A DNA stretch of 40,153 nt from assembly GCA_002812745.2 (NCBI GenBank), contig NCSJ02000366.1:1-40153 (forward strand). The letters run 5' to 3'. How positions within the stretch are numbered: position 1 is the stretch's first letter; the number at the start of each line of letters is the position of its first letter. A program made the translations under genes and the position numbers. The notes beneath the pieces are model-generated. The model was not told the DNA's origin and ran no database searches. It saw only the letters and a list, made by a program, of their open reading frames with translations. Of the stretch, positions 10,789 through 24,100 are shown piece after piece. The DNA is from Scytalidium lignicola. Its lineage: Eukaryota > Ascomycota > Leotiomycetes.

Positions 10789-12870
10789 ATGCCGGATGAG
10801 CGGTCTCCTTTGCTGAAAGGCGCAGAATCCCAGAAGCCCCGGCCACTTGGCATTACAAAAATTCTAGCTGGGCTGGTTGGTATGTAATCTTTTTCGTAGT
10901 TTGACACCCCCGTTTGTTTGGCTGATTTGCTATCTTCTATACAAGGCATTTTCCTCGCCAGTGCAGACAAATCTGTTCTGCTAACGACTCAAAACCAAAT
11001 CGCGTCTTTGCTACAGTCTCCTTCAAGTGCGCCACTGTTGTTGGTGTCATACAATCTCGGTTTCTGCGTTGCGCTACCGGTGGTAAGTATCGCTTTGAGT
11101 ACTCTTTTCTCCGATGGAGTAGCCACCACTAATCATCACAATCTAGTATGGCTTCCTGAGTGATATATATGGTTGTCGGAATTTTCTCTTGGTTTCATAT
11201 GCTTTATTCTCTGTTGGATGCGCTATATCGTAAGTGTAAATGAAACCCTAGGATGCACTCCAGTCGTTCAAATGCTACTGCATCTTTCTCATTCTCACAT
11301 CGAATTCCAGCGGCGCTGTTGACTCGTTATGGCCATTTGCCTTTGGTCGGTTTTTGGCAGGTGTAGGGGGATCTGGAATGACGGATCTGCTCTCTGTACT
11401 TATTAATGGTATGAATTTCTTTTGATCTTATTCAAGAAACAAGATGTAGAAAGCTGATTGTATTACCAGAGGTTTTCGACATCACAGAAATCGCGTCGGT
11501 GCGAAGCTATGTCATTGCTGCCGAGATCTTTGGCCATGGATGTGGAGGACCGCTTGGGGGCCTTGTTACTGACAAGATTGGCTGGAGGTGGTAAGTCATT
11601 CATTGAAGATTGTTGTTTTCCAAGAGCATTTTCCATTGACTTGAAAATCCTTAGGGCCTTACTCGGTCAAGCGCCTATCGGTATCTTCTGTTTGATCGTA
11701 GCATATTGGCAACTTCCACAAGTACCTAAGAAGAATGATGTGAAGCCTATATTGTGTTTATGGAGCTTCGATTATTTGGGACTTGGGGCTTTCGTCGTTT
11801 CAGCCACTTCATTCGTTCTGGGGACGACTGACGGAAGCCCCGCCTTAGATGGTAACAAGCCTGCTTTATTTACCACTTCGGCTATCTTTTTAGCAATCCT
11901 GATCTTGATTGAAAATACGTCGCCTAGGCCCATTATTCCTCCTTCTATCGTCACAGCACCGGGTTTACGAAACATTTTCCTAGGACAGTTTATGTTCTTT
12001 GCAAGTGTCAGCACAGTAAGTGGAGATTCCCCACTTGGCTAGCGGAGGTGATTTCTAGGCATGGCTAATACGCCGCAGGTTATCAACAATCTTCCGCCCT
12101 ACCTGTCCAAGATAACCCGCCTCACCGGCTCACAGATTGCCCTCCGAATCTGGCCATCCTGCCTCGGTTTGATTCTTGGTGCCATGATAGCGGGAAAATT
12201 CCTGAGAACGTGAGTTATGAGGCGGCCAAGCAAACAAGATTGACTAATAATTCCAGGTCCGTCAAATATCGCAAAGTATCCCTCATCGGGGCGACGGCTT
12301 GTGTTGCATCCTTGACTGTTATGATCATGCGATGGAAAGATGGCATCAAAGGAGTTGAGGTGTATTATGGCTTCCCCTGGGCAGTAGGGTGTGGAATCTT
12401 GCTCTCAGCGCAGTTCCTTGCGTTGACCGTATGGTCTCCAGAGCAAATGGCTAATGCCACGGCAATTTATTGCCTGGTACAGCAAATTGGTCAGATAGTG
12501 GGTACCAGTGGTAGCACCGCAGCTCTACAGCAACTTTTTCGTCTTCGACTAGGCGTCAACTTAGATGACACTTCCTCACTTGAGAAGACAAATGTATAAC
12601 CCCCTTCCAATTATCGCACCAGTTATTCGTGATATGCTCACAGGATCTATAGATCATTCATAAAATCCTCCAAAACTACGGGTCTATTACAGATTTACCT
12701 GAAACCCTGCAAAGAGCCGTCCAATCTAGCTACATCGAGGCCTTCCGTTTAGTTCCAGGTATGCGAATCTTTTACTTTAAGTCTCTAAAATCTCAAACCA
12801 AAAACTAACCACTGTAGCACTCTCGACAATTCTGACTATTATTAGCGGGATCTTCGTTTTCTTCACATAG
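10789..12870 (+). CDS. MFS multidrug-type transporter
   Basis: Ten exons can be joined in frame: 10789-10879, 10946-11082, 11147-11229, 11311-11408, 11470-11590, 11655-12015, 12079-12209, 12257-12593, 12653-12758, 12818-12870. All introns are GT-AG and the total is 505 residues, normal for the family. The start 'MPDERSPLLKG' is followed by alternating hydrophobic segments. The loop motif 'YGFLSDIYGCRN' (MFS signature G-x-L-x-D-x-x-G) is made only when exons 2 and 3 are joined, and 'GRFLAGVGGSGMTDLLSV' follows. 'FGHGCGGPLGGLVTDKIGW' and 'WSPEQMANATAIY' are further MFS-like elements. The pattern fits drug:H+ antiporters or vacuolar basic-amino-acid permeases. Same strand as the NRPS-like gene, so a product exporter or self-protection role is likely. 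The acceptor of exon 9 is the least certain junction. Confidence 0.85.
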
Positions 12871-13507
12871 AAGGGAGTTGATACTAACCAGAATCAAAAG
12901 TTTGTAATACCGATGGATTCTCACATCCAACCTTGGAAATTGAATCTTTATCCAATTCAACTTAATAGTAAATATTTTACCAGCTAACTGATATTTATAG
13001 CTATTTTTGAGTTAGTGTATTTATATTTTATATAATTATTACCAAATACAAGTAGAACTCTGTATATGAACACTTACCTCTTGTGTTAGGCTACATTTTG
13101 ACTCGGAAAGGAAAATTGATGTTTAACCACTAGTTAGCTGATGGACAGTAATAGGATTCTAGTTGAGTTAAGTAATACAGATTAATAAGAATAATCAGTT
13201 GGGCGACTAGCGACCTGACTAGCACTGGTGGCCTGTTTTGCTTTTTGGTCTCCTTTGCAGGATCAGCATAATCAACAATAATACCGTGATACTATACTTA
13301 CTCTTTGATATACGAGGAATTGGCGGAGAAGTTACTGTCATATCCTAAAGTGGCCTGTTTTTCGCGAATTCGAGCCCCGTGCACGCCTTTTTGCAGCGCG
13401 TACCATAGTAAATTAATGTAGAGGACTAAATCAACGAATTGACTACCATACGACATGTTTCTACACTTGTTTTTCGTGCTATTTGCGTATGAAGTGCTTG
13501 AATCGAT
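12871..13507. other. intergenic sequence, transition into the transposon island
   Basis: Follows the transporter stop codon. AT-rich in the first 150 bp, then mixed composition. No supported coding region. Confidence 0.4.
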
Positions 13508-13765
13508 ATGCCACCCAAAAAAGCTCGCCGTTCAGCACCTAAACCACGTGCTAAACGACGTACGAAGAAGGTTTTAGAGCCTCCTACACCTCGAACACGT
13601 CTGATTCTAAGGGTTACTCCTGCTCCATCGCCTTGTATAACTGTCAGATCTTCAGCAATTGGTTCTAACTCTCTAGTGATTGGTTTTAGCTCTCCTATAG
13701 CTGTTGAACCGTTGAGAAACATCTCCCTTTCTCCGCTTAATTCGACTGATATACTACCAAAATAA
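13508..13765 (+). CDS. small basic hypothetical protein, probably element-associated
   Basis: An 85-residue frame beginning 'MPPKKARRSAPKPRAKRR', so it opens with a strongly basic Lys/Arg/Pro stretch resembling a nuclear-localisation or nucleic-acid-binding tail; the rest is Ser/Pro-rich. A second frame follows at 13793-14011 (starting MFFKGLMVLSEESFEDI) and runs into the LTR that begins at 13934. The two may be parts of one gene broken by the insertion or of an older mobile element. I do not recognise a family. A minus-strand frame of similar length overlaps it, so coding status is uncertain. Confidence 0.3.
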   Translation: MPPKKARRSAPKPRAKRRTKKVLEPPTPRTRLILRVTPAPSPCITVRSSAIGSNSLVIGFSSPIAVEPLRNISLSPLNSTDILPK

Positions 13766-13933
13766 CCTTACAATCTTGAATTTGGAATAAAGGTGTTTTT
13801 TAAGGGTTTGATGGTTTTATCTGAAGAGTCTTTTGAAGATATAAATGCAGATAATCACCTGAATTTCACTGATATTATAAAGCAAGCTAGAACAGGAGTT
13901 ATTAAGATTATAGAACAAAAGAATATTCAGGAG

Positions 13934-14291
13934 TGTTACGGGTTTTACCGTAACACGCTAATTGGTGTAGGCCTGAGGCTCAGTACAGATACGTTGTACA
14001 AGAGAACCTAACAATTAGACAGTCATGTGATAGGGACCTAGGACCTAGGGGGTCCAGGGTCCATGGGCTTAGGACCTGGGGACCTAGGGGTCCAAGGGTC
14101 CAACGGTATTTCATTATCTATATAAGCACACTGTAAGAACATAAGAGTAGACTTCTCGTGTTCAACCTAAATACATTACTATGTCCAGCCTTCGACCTAA
14201 CAACCTGCTTGTGTGTTATACGTTTCCGTTGTCCTTGAACATCTACCTTACCCTTGTTATCCAGTGACCTGGATAGCGTAGTTTTGTAACA
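13934..14291 (+). repeat. 5' LTR of a Ty3/gypsy-type retrotransposon
   Basis: A 358-bp segment bounded by TGTTAC at its left end and GTAACA at its right end, the inverted termini expected of an LTR. It opens with a hairpin (TGTTACGG...CCGTAACA, 13934-13955). A TATA-like TATATAA lies at 14119-14125, followed by a probable transcript start region. Retroviral-type gag and pol relics follow on the same strand. I could not find the matching 3' LTR. A clear target-site duplication is not visible. Confidence 0.65.
14033..14105. repeat. GGACCTAGG / GGTCC iterated palindromic tract inside the LTR
   Basis: A G/C-rich island in an AT-rich setting, built from several copies of GGACCTAGG, GGGTCC and CCATGG-like words. 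The words are self-complementary, so the transcript could fold strongly. It lies just upstream of the LTR TATA-like site. Confidence 0.65.
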
Positions 14292-17200
14292 TTTTGAACA
14301 TTACTTATCTTGATAAATCAAGATTTAGAAACAAACATACTAGTAAATAACAATAACGAACAACAACCTGAAGAAGGTTCTGAAGAAGGCTTTAAAGAAG
14401 AATCTGAAGAAGGATCTAAGGAAATATCTGAGGAAAGTTCAGAAGATAACTTTGAGGAAGACTAAGGTAAGAACCAGACTATCAAGAAAACTAATATTCA
14501 AGAAGAAATGTTAGAAGAAGTTATTATACTACTAAAGCAACTTGTTAAGTTAATAAAAGGATTAATTGTTAAGGAATCGTCAAGAGCTATAGGAAAGAAA
14601 TTAACAACCTTATTATCTAAACCTAACCTAGAGCTAATACTAAAAGCTCTAAGCCTAGACCCTGATTCAGACTCAGAACCAGAAGACAACGTTGAACAAG
14701 TCTTAATGACAATACCTAGGGAAGTCAAAATCACCAGGCTAGACTTATTCTATAAGGACAGAAAGAAACTGAAAGTATATCTTACTTAGACAGGAATGTA
14801 TTTGGTGTTGAATAATTATCTATTGCTTGGAGATATGTATAAGGTTTTATAAGTATTAACATACTTAAGAAAAGTAGTTGAAACTTAGTTTTAACCCTTT
14901 AAAGATGAATAGTTTGTTATAAATGGAGGAACAACAAACTAGAGAGTAAAAAACATTCTTAGAAGCTGAGAAAACTATACAAGAGAACTTAAATGCTTGT
15001 ATAAAGATGTTGATGAAAAAAGGAATGCTAAAAGACAATTAGCTTACCTTAAACAAACTAAGAGCCTTAGTGAATATACAATGCTTTATCATTAGTATGT
15101 AATATCAGTCAACTAAGGGGAAGAGGTATATATATACTAGTATAGGATTAAGTTGAAGGACTTCATTAAAGAGGAATTGTACTAATAACCTGTAATCATT
15201 ATATTTAATGCTCTTGTTGACTTGTTTATCAAGATCAAGAATGAACAATACAAAATGATCTTGGATAAGAAAGGAGGATCTTACTTCAATAGAAGAAAGA
15301 CTAATAACAAGAAGGATCATGAAGACCTTATAAAGTTAGATGTTATGAAGAAAGAAAAGACCTTTAAAGAAAAAAGAAAAAAAACACTTTAAAANGGAAA
15401 ACTAAGAAAGGAAACTCCTTCAGAATCTCCTTTGAAGAATTTGATAAAAGAAGAAAAAAACAAATTGTACTTCAAGTGTAGAATATCTAGATATATAACA
15501 AATACTCATAAGAAAGATAACAAAGTAAGTATATCAGTTAAAGTTGAAGTTATGAAGATCTTAAGAATTATGGATATCCTGTTGGAATTTTTAGATGAAG
15601 AAGGCTTAAACAAGGGAAATAACTCTTTAGAAGAAGAAGATTACCAGGATTTGGTAATTGTACTACATCATATCATTAAGACTAATATAAACAAGATAAT
15701 AATAACAAGAATCCTTAAAACAAATTCTATACTTATAAAAANGAACTTGACATGTAAGATACCTTTAAGATAATAACTAGAACAAAGGTTGAGGTAAATG
15801 AAGATTAATTCTAAGAGTTAGTAGAATTTGGATAATTATGCTATTAGACTTCAAGGTTATACTAACAGAATAATATTTTATTTCTAAGGAATTGTTAGTC
15901 TTAAAATATTATCTTATGATTGATATAAGAGAACTGAGAGGATGGGAAATCTTGGACAAAAGTTAGTTTTTCTAAACTATATAATAAGAAGAAGTAACTG
16001 TTAAGGCATATGAACTTAATATTAGAAATCTTACTCTAGTCTATAAGACTAACCTTCAAAGTATCATTATAAAGAAGAGAATATGCAAGTTCCTCTTACT
16101 AGTAAAAAGAACTCAGATCTAGAATGACTTTAACTAGATGTTAGAAGAAGCCTAGATAATAATCAAGGAAGGATTAAGCTATGTTATGTAAGAATAATAC
16201 AATGTTTAACACAAAGGATTTTTAATGATAACTTTCTAACAAGATTGTTTAAAAGTAGAAATACAATATGAAGAAATCTAAGGTTTAGGAAAATCAATAG
16301 AATAATTACCTAAAGTAAAGCAATATTATACTTAACAAGAATAGAGAGAACTAATGAAGATTATTATTAAATCAGTTAACTAGGATATAAAAGCATTACT
16401 TATAGTTAATGAACTAGAGGAAGATTCATTGCCTTTAAAGGTACTTATTATATTACTAGGAGAAAACAAATTGATATAAGGAATTAATTGATAATTCAAC
16501 TAAGAAGTAATAGTATACCCTTTGAATTTCATAAAAAGGATTCTTATAGTAAGTAATGTTTTTATTATTGAAATAAGGGAATGTCTTGGAAATGAAATAG
16601 TAAAATGAATACAGAATATACAAGTATTTATAAACGATGAAAGCTTAGATAAACTAAGGTTAAGAAATCTTATCAAAAGACAGATAATACTCTTTGAAGA
16701 ATTAAAGGAAAATGCTGAAAATCTGAAGATTAACAATAATATGTTAGTTAATAATGTTAGAAATGTTAATCTTTACTTTATAAACAGTGAAAGTTTATTA
16801 TATATCAACATAATACTATGCAAAAAGCTAATAAAAGCTTTGATAAATTCAGGAACCAAAAANGAACTTTATTAATGAACAAGTTATGAAATAACTTAAA
16901 CTTAGTATAAGAGTTAAGGATGATAGTTATCTAATATTGTTAGTAAATGGTATTAAAGTTCAGAAGTATGTTGACATTCAAACTTAAAATTTAGATATAA
17001 GGTATAGTAAAAGCTATTAAAAGAGGATATCTTTTAATGTTATAAGGTTAAGAACTTATTAGGTTATATTAAGAATTAAATAGATAAGAAAGCATAATCT
17101 AATAATTGATTGAAGAACAAGTATAATTACTTTCCTGGAAGAAACTATGTCTTTAGGAGTTGTTTATGTTGACAAAACTATAAAATATATTCCTGAAGAA

Positions 17201-17640
17201 TATTATAAATAATTAAAGTTATTCGTAAAAAGACCTGATAATTCAGCCTTACTTGAGTACAAACTATAAGATCATAAGATAAAGCTTAAAGAGGGGTTCA
17301 AACTAGCTTATAGACTAATTTATCAAACAACTCTTGCCAAGGATAAAATGATGAAGAAGTAGTTATTCAAGAAGATAATGCTTAAAAATCTGTATAAAGA
17401 AGGTTATGATGAAGTTAGAACATTATTGTATTATGTAAAGAAAGGAGATAATTCGTTAAGACAATTTTATAATGATTATAAACACTTAAATAGTAGAACT
17501 AAGAAAGACTAATACTTTTTACCATTGATAAATTTAATGATAAATAAGTTGAAGGGAGTTATTATATTCACCAAGCTAGACTTGTGGTTAGCATTTAATC
17601 TGGTTAAGATTAAAAGAGGTAATAAATAAAAANGCTACTA
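14292..17640 (+). mobile_element. decayed Ty3/gypsy internal region (gag, zinc knuckle, protease, RT)
   Basis: Coding relics in order, all interrupted by stops: a Glu-rich leader (about 14370-14464); a gag core around 14500-14790 with 'PREVKITRLDLFYKDRKKL'; a degenerate zinc knuckle at about 15468-15520 that keeps C-x-K-C and a His; an aspartic-protease relic near 16845-16890 reading 'LINSG' and 'NFINEQV' (family D-S-G-A); then RT relics at 17240-17630 with 'DHKIKLKEGFKLAYRL', 'LYYVKKGDNSLRQFYNDYK', 'LPLINLMINKLKG' and 'IFTKLDLWLAFNLVKIK'. That order of protease and RT, and the RT motifs themselves, identify Ty3/gypsy. The RT stops abruptly after the 'FTKLDL' block near 17640, so RNase H and integrase are missing or displaced. 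Stop codons and high AT fit RIP decay. Confidence 0.8.
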
Positions 17641-19480
17641 TTTGAACAAAATATAGATTATTTAAACTATTAATTATAACATTTAGTATAACTAATATTT
17701 TAACAATATAAATTAAATTTAATAAATAATTAAATTTATTATTTTAATTTAAAATTTAATTAAGATTATACAATTTACAATTTTAAAATAGTCTTTATAT
17801 TTATTTAGTTTTAAATTTTTAACTTTAGACTATAATCTTCACAGTCTAGACTATACAGTTTACAGTTTAAAAACAGTCTTTATAATTTAAATTACTTAGA
17901 CTGTAATTTAAAACAGTTTGTAAAAACCTTATAGTCTAGTCTAGACTATAGTCTAATGCAACAGTTTGGCTAGTCTATAACTTTATAATTGATAACTGTT
18001 GACTTTAATAAAAAATATNAAAAAGTAATCTAAGTAAAAACAGTAAAAAGCTTAAATTATACTTTTAAGAATAAATCATTATTATTATTAGTATATTTTA
18101 CTATAATAAACATCTTTAAAAGATAATNAAAAAACAAACTTATTAAGATTATTATTATAAAAGACTACTTGCCTTTTAATTGTTTAAGTATTATATTTAT
18201 AACAAAGTAGAATAAAAAAGGACTTTGTTATCAGGAGTAAAAAAAAGAGAAGTTATTATAAGTTTGCNTTTTTTTTATAAAGTTATAATAGTTAAAGTTA
18301 TATTTGAAAAAATTTAATTATTTATAAGTAATAATGTTAAAAGCTTAAATNAAAAAGAAGACTAATGTAAAAATCAGATAAGTATTTATTAACAAGTAAA
18401 AAGTCTAATAGTATACTTTTAACAGTAATAGTTTTTAGTTTAGAATTATAAAGTTTAAATTTGTCTTTAACTTAAAAAAAGTATAATAGAACAAGACTTG
18501 TAGTATAAAAGTCAATTTTGATNAAAAGTATAAATAAGTAGAAGAAATACTAGTTTAATCAGAAAAGATCAAATGATTATAAAGAATTTACAAAGTTAAA
18601 AAATACAAAAAAAGTAAAGAAATCTATTAATAGAATTAAGCTTAAAGTAGTAATGTTAAAGGTAATGAAGTTAAAGAGTATAAAAACTTATATTTAGNAA
18701 AAAAGCTATATTCTGATTAGTCAGACTAAAAGAGTAAGTAACTTTGTTCTTAAATATTAAAAATGTGAATAAAAAGAACTAAACTATAATATAACTTTTT
18801 TTTCTTTAAAGTCATAAAAAATATAATATTATTATATAATAAAGCTTTCTTTACTAGAATTATCATTTTAACAAAGTAATAAAGTAAGTATTAATTACTT
18901 ATTATATTTAAGTTTCTTTTTTAATTACAAGTTAAAACTGAAAAAGAAAGAAGACAAAACTAGATAAAAATCACCTTTTAAAAGCTTTTCTTTAAAGTTA
19001 AAATATTACTTTTAATAAGTTTTATTTGTTTAAAAGCTTCTTTTAATATATCTTTTATATTACTTTTACTGAGGGTAATCTATACTTAAAAGAGTTTATT
19101 ATTAAGGTTTAAGATGTTGAAGTTATTGAAGTTAATTCTTTACATTCTTTATTATCTTCACTTTTTACCTTGTAAGATATAACTCTCCTTCTACAATTAA
19201 ACTTTATATTTAAGGAAGTTGTACAATTTACTGAGGAGGAAAAGGAAATATTTGAAGATAAGCTTCTTTAAGTAGTTGTATTTACTAAACATGGTTATAA
19301 TTGTTTAAAAGGCTTAAAGAATAAAAAGCCTAAGTTAAGATATATTAATAACTTTGATATTACATATGTTGATCTTATAAAGAATTGTGTTATATGCTTA
19401 CAAGTTATAAAGTCAAGTACTTAAGCTTTATCTTTATCTTTAGTTATTTCTTTATCTTTAATTGTTTTTAAAGCTTTTCC
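17641..19480. other. very AT-rich decayed sequence between two retroelement relics
   Basis: No reading frame of note. The segment 17820-17990 is rich in ACAGTTT, TAGTCTAGACTATAG and related self-complementary words, perhaps the terminal region of another element near the break point of the gypsy element. The part from about 18540 onward may contain a destroyed integrase belonging to the copia relic that follows, but I cannot align it securely. Several N characters are present. Confidence 0.4.
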
Positions 19481-21190
19481 TGATAAAGGAGAGATTCTTA
19501 GTTAGCTTTCAGTAGTTGTTATAGCTTATAATTATTACTTTATAACTTGTTTTACTTTGAATTTAGAGTATACCTTAATTATAACAGATAATCTTATAAA
19601 ACTGAAATCTTACAAGGAAGCTTTTGATACTTTGTATTTTAAAGAATAAGAAGATGTTATAATTACTAAGCTTAAGTCCTTAGTGAAGTATAAGACNTTT
19701 TAAGCTTATTTGGTTTCCTCTTGGAAAGTATACCTTAAAAGGTTAATAAGTCTATTGTATTAAGCATAATGTAGACTATCAAATTGAATATTTTAAAGTT
19801 AGGTTTATAGTTAAAGGGTATGAACAGTGTTATAAAGTGGATTATAATTAAACTTGGGTAAGTGTTATTAAGTTAGTAATATAGAAAGTATTAATATTAG
19901 TTGTTGTTGTTTATAATTATCAAATATACTAAATGGACATTGTTATAGTTTTTTTTGAATAGTAATATTAACATAAAGATTTATATAGATTTCCTTGAAG
20001 GATTTACTGTTGAGGATTTTTAAGCTTTTAATGTTGAATATATTGATATTGTTAATGGTGATAATTATATTGTTTTACTTCTTTTGAAGTCTTTATATAA
20101 ATTGAAATAAGCTTTTTATTGTTAGTAATTAAAGTTTAACTTCAAATTAGTTAAAGTTAGTTTTTTTCCTCTTTAATCTGATTTTAATATCTTTTTCAAT
20201 TAATGTTTAAGCATTTTTTATTTGTACTTATATTGATGATTTTCTAGTTATTAGTCTTAAAAGCNTTTTAATTTAACAAGGTCAAGTTACTTCTTTATGA
20301 TTTATTTAAAATGATTGATATAAGACTTGTATTTTGGTTTCTGAAAGTGTATATTATATAAGATTAGGAGAAATATACTATTTCTTTTGTTTAAGATAAG
20401 TATATTAAGAAGATTCTTGATTAATTTGGGTATAATAATGTTAAACTTTACTTTATTCCTTTTAAGGTGAATATAGCTGAGTTTATAGTCAAATATGATA
20501 GTATAGTTACTTTTTAGAATGTTTAGCTTTATTCTGAAAAGGTTAGTTTTATTATGTATTTTATAATGTAAACATGCTTTAATCTTTCTTTTTTAATTTC
20601 TTAATTATTATAATTCCTTCAAAATTCATCTTTACAACACTTAAAGTTGGTTAAACAAGTCTTTTAGTACTTTTAAAGTATTTTTAAAGATGACAAAAAC
20701 CTTGATTTCTATAGTTTTAATAACTTTGATTATAATAATTGTTTGAAAATACATTAATCTATTATAGGTTACCTTTTCTTTTTAAGTAATAGCTTTATCT
20801 CTTAGTATTGTTAGTAATTATCTTGTGTTATTTTGTTTATTATAGAAGTTGAGCATTATACTCTTTCTAAGGTGTTATATAAAGTTATATAATTGGCTAG
20901 ATTATTGTTAAAACTTTAAGTTAACATTATAAGCTCTAAAATTACTTTGAATAATGATAATCAAGGCTTCTTTTTTATAATTAAGATTATTAAACAATCG
21001 AAAAGGGCTAAACACATTAATATCAGATATCACTTTGTATATGAAAAGGTATAATTAAAAGATATTGTTTTGAATTATGTCCTTACTACAAATATAGTAG
21101 TTAACAACCTTATAAAAGCTTTGAAGTTAATTAAACATATAAAGTTTATAGATTTGTTGAGTCTGAAATCAATTACTTTGAATTGATAAA
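19480..21190 (+). mobile_element. decayed Ty1/copia polyprotein (RT and RNase H)
   Basis: With stops ignored, the plus strand reads the copia pol landmarks in the right order. 'SYKEAFDTLYF' and 'KLKSLVKYKT' come near 19600-19700, then the RVT_2 opening 'VYSQRV'-like and 'FKVRFIVKGYEQCYKVDY' near 19790-19850. 'MDIVIVFFE' (family M-D-V-K-T-A-F-L) lies near 19934-19960, and 'LLLKSLYKLK' near 20080-20110. The RNase H end, 'KHINIRYHFVYEKV' and 'NNLIKALKLIKHIKF', lies near 21010-21150. Stops are frequent and the base composition is about as AT-rich as the flanks. The LTRs were not found. The element is surely dead. Confidence 0.75.
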
Positions 21191-24100
21191 TCTCTTATTT
21201 CAGGCTTTAGTATTATACTTATAACATTTTGTTTTATGGTTTAAGTGTTTTTACACTTGTTTTTGTATAGGATTTAGAGTACTTTTGTATTAATTCTCAG
21301 TACTTTAATGACATAGGAGTATGTTGTAATATTTTATATATTGCTTTAAGCATTATTCTATTTATTACACATAACTTCCCTTTTTGATAGTCTACTAGTT
21401 AGTTCTCTTTACTTATGTATGTACATAGTTATTATAATACTATAATATACAGAGTAACCTTGTATTGTATACTTCTTTTGCTATGCTTTAATTTAATACN
21501 TTTTTCTGAAATATTACTTTCCTTTTTTTTTAACCTTAAAGTAATTAATTTCTTAACTTCTTGATTAATATATTTTGCTCTTATCTTTTTTTATTTTTTT
21601 ATTTTATAATAGTTAACTTCTAAGTTTTTAACTTTAATAACTTAAATACTATTAGCTTTTTTCTTTACNTTTTACTTATTGTTTTAGTATTTTATTTTCA
21701 GATTATTATTTCCTTTCTTTCTTTTCCTCTTTTACTTAAATAACAAATACTTTTACTTTTATAAAAGCTTTAATTTGTATAAAGTCTTCGAAGTTTAACT
21801 TGTTATTTAAAAGCTTTTCAATTATAACTAATTATACTTCTCTTTAATATGTTTTCTTAAACTTTATAATTATAATACTTTTTTATGTTATAACAATCTT
21901 ATATTTTAGAGTTTTATAATAAAATATAATTTTTTAAACTTTTAAATTGAATTTCTTATAATAAACTTANTTTTTCTTTTTTATAGTATAATTTTACATT
22001 TATGTTTTATCTGAAAATCAAACCTTTATATTGTAAATACTTTTCTTAACTATAATAAAAACATTTAAAAAGTATTTAAACTTTTGTTAAACATCTTTTT
22101 ACAAGTTTATTCTTCTAATTTCCCTAAAATCTTCTTTTTCTTCTTAGTTAAAATTATAATTATTATTAAAGTTAATTTATATTATACTTTTAAATTGCAT
22201 TTACCATGTTTAATTAACTAGTTAACTTCATTGTTATAGTCTTAAAAGCTTTTATCAAACNTTTTTATCAATTTGTCTTTTATTATATTAGCTTAAGTAG
22301 AATTACTTATTCTAGTTGTTATAATAACTAGTAAAAAATATTTTCCTTCTTTAATAAGCTTAAGCTTTTAATTATAATAGTTTATTATGTTATTAATATT
22401 TCCCTTACCTTTAAAGTTATTGTTAATAAGTTGAATAGTATTATTGTTATTATTTTAGTTAAGGAAATGTTAGTATAACAAATCAAATTTCATTGTTAAC
22501 TTATTTTTATAGTTTANTTTTAACCTTTTTCATAAGTTTTAAGCTGATTAAACTAAGTAGTCCTTAAAGGAAGTATAATCTTATTTTCTACTTAAATANT
22601 TTTTATATTTTTATATAACTGTTTAACTATTTATCAAAACTCTTTAAAATAAACTTATAAGTTATTAAATAATTATATGTTAACTATTATTACTTTAAGT
22701 TTTAATCTTTAAATTCTTAGATTAAAGTTTTTTTAAAGCTTTTTCAATTTTTGTCTTCTTATCTTATTATTATTTTAACAATTCTTCATATACTTATATT
22801 ATAATATTTTAAAAGATTATACANTTTTCTTTTTTATTACTTATTAAGTACTTAAATATAGTAAACTTATCTTTTAATATTTTTATAAAATTTATAAAAT
22901 TTACTTTTTTAAAGAAAAGTATTCTAAGTAAGTATAAGTTATTCATAATTATATAATTTGTAAATTAAAGCTAATAATATTAGTTATTATTAAACTTATA
23001 GCCTTTTTTTTAAATTTTCGTTCTCAGAAAATAGTTTAAACATCTTGTTAAAATTTATTATATTAAAGTATATTATAATTGTAAATGTATAAATTGTTAA
23101 CATTTTTAGTATAATCGTTTTTAGTATAAAAATAATCTTTAATAAAGGTTTTCTTAACTTGATCTTTTCTAAGTTTTCTAAGTTTTAAAATATAATTAAA
23201 CTTTTTAATAATAGTATACATTATAACAAAAACAAAATTAAATATTTTATTATTTTCAACNTTTTTGTTTTATATTTTCTTTTATATTTTTTGTTTATTT
23301 AAAAGNTTTTTACTTTTTATTTTCTTTTTGCTTATAATATTTGCATTCTCTTTCTAATAAAAATTTGTTATGATTTTTCNTTTTTTATCTTTAATTCTTT
23401 AATAGNTTTTTTTAATAATTTTTATAATTAACTTCTTATATAACTTTTAAGATATTTTAAAAGTTCTTCTAGTATATTGTTAATTATATTTTATTTGTCT
23501 AGTTTCTAGTCTTTAAAAAGATTTTCATTTTAATGTTCTTTCTCTTATTTTAACTTTTATTAATTATTCTTTTACTATTCTTTACTAACTTTTCTAATAA
23601 GCTTTTCTTATTTGTTATTCTGTTAATTATTATTCTTTTATTTTTCTTATTTAGAAGTATAATTTTTATATCTTGTTAACTTTTTTTTTAAATTTAATTT
23701 CCAAAGNTTTTTAAAGTCTTTTTTACTTACTTATTTTAAACTATGCNTTTTTTCTGACATTTGCTATTCTTATTATTACTCTTTTTTTTAATCTTGTTCT
23801 TAAAGTGTATATATTGTTTTTCTTATATTAGTTATTAATGTNAAAAATAATAGATATTTGCATTATTATAGTATAAGGCTAAGAGGTAAGAAGTAAGGTA
23901 AAGAGTACAAGTTACAAGTATTAGTTATAAGTACTTAATTTAAAGACAAGTTATACTCTTGTTATAAAGGTGAAGAAAAACTTGTTATTCTATTTATATT
24001 ATTATATCTATATTTATATTATAATCTTGCTTACTAATATAGGTTAGGTTTTCTCTACTATAACATGTTTTTAATATTATAACTTATAATAAAGTATATA

